DNA of 13,347 nt from contig CBFCWF010000114.1 of the NCBI GenBank assembly GCA_965601425.1, positions 1-13,347 on the forward strand. The letters are read 5' to 3'. Both the position numbers and the translations under genes were made by a program. Origin of the DNA: Thiosocius sp965601425 (lineage in GTDB: Bacteria; Pseudomonadota; Gammaproteobacteria; Chromatiales; Chromatiaceae). Positions 13,202-13,347 of the stretch are shown here, one piece after another; the first letter of the stretch is position 1, and every line of letters starts with the position of its first letter. The notes under the pieces are model-generated. The model was not told the DNA's origin, did no database searches, and was given only the letters and a program-made list of their open reading frames with translations.

Positions 13202-13347
13202 GTGACGCTGCGTACCCTGGGCGGGCAACCATTCCGTTGGGCGATGCTCGAAAGCGGGCTTTTTTGTGCGGCGCGAAAGTTTCAAGTCGGCCACGACCTG
13301 TCGCGCACCAAGCAATCGGCGACGGTCGGCTTAATGCGCATTGCGGA
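13202..13347 (+). CDS. Possible partial ORF running off the right edge
   Basis: GTG 13202 follows GGGGAGGAAGG (13178-13188) and opens a frame that stays open to the end, reading RTLGGQPFRWAMLESGLF, then KFQVGHDLSRTKQSA and GLMRIA. No family is recognised. The last 14 bases repeat a sequence at 2517-2530 on the other strand (see findings), so this may instead be part of a dispersed non-coding repeat. The preceding stretch 13016-13201 holds no gene that I can support. Confidence 0.25.
   Translation, partial: MTLRTLGGQPFRWAMLESGLFCAARKFQVGHDLSRTKQSATVGLMRIA

Overview
The window looks like a chromosomal accessory region of a GC-rich Gammaproteobacterium. This is an inference: the pyruvate kinase, ketopantoate reductase, DCC/HTTM-like cluster and amidohydrolase are all of types common there, but no rRNA, tRNA or other phylogenetic marker is present. 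Intact genes alternate with truncated or frameshifted ones and with gene-poor stretches, the pattern expected of a segment shaped by repeated insertion and deletion.

Layout. 1-2344: end of a possible upstream gene, a large exported amidohydrolase (YtcJ-like), then a 5'-truncated glyoxalase/VOC-fold tail coupled by an ATGA overlap to a tiny lipoprotein. 2345-2741: a stretch without a convincing gene. 2742-3677: ketopantoate-reductase family enzyme. 3782-4140: wreck of a XerC-like tyrosine recombinase. 4200-4460 (minus): small exported protein made of charged repeats. 4685-6437: a more AT-rich membrane/redox cluster with a DCC-family thiol protein (plus) meeting, by a 4-bp overlap, a two-gene minus-strand operon of an HTTM-like multi-pass membrane protein and a single-anchor envelope protein. 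6534-7088 (minus): 3'-truncated EamA transporter. 7315-8760 (minus): complete pyruvate kinase with a GTG start. 8761-9403: no convincing gene. 9358-9712: small possibly exported protein whose start looks frameshifted. 9853-10833: compact operon of three small proteins (a short unknown, a Spy/CpxP-like LTxxQ periplasmic protein, and an acidic exported peptide) closed by a clear intrinsic terminator. 10890-11429: very GC-rich fragment with a 5'-truncated 2-phosphoglycerate-kinase-like gene overlapping a HAD-like gene start that is cut off. 11444-12193 (minus): sulfotransferase-family protein. 12258-13015: decayed IS256-family element with recognisable ends. 13202-end: possible partial ORF.

How the genes relate. 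I see no single pathway. The best candidates for co-functioning groups are the DCC/HTTM-like/anchored-protein cluster (membrane-associated redox or carboxylase-like chemistry, inferred) and the three-gene 9853-10773 operon of envelope proteins. I found no CRISPR array, tRNA, phage module or recognisable defence system. The most unexpected signals are the gene remnants without usable start codons (VOC tail, 6434-6508 tail, HAD start) and a short motif found at three distant places, on both strands, in or near the gene-poor stretches.
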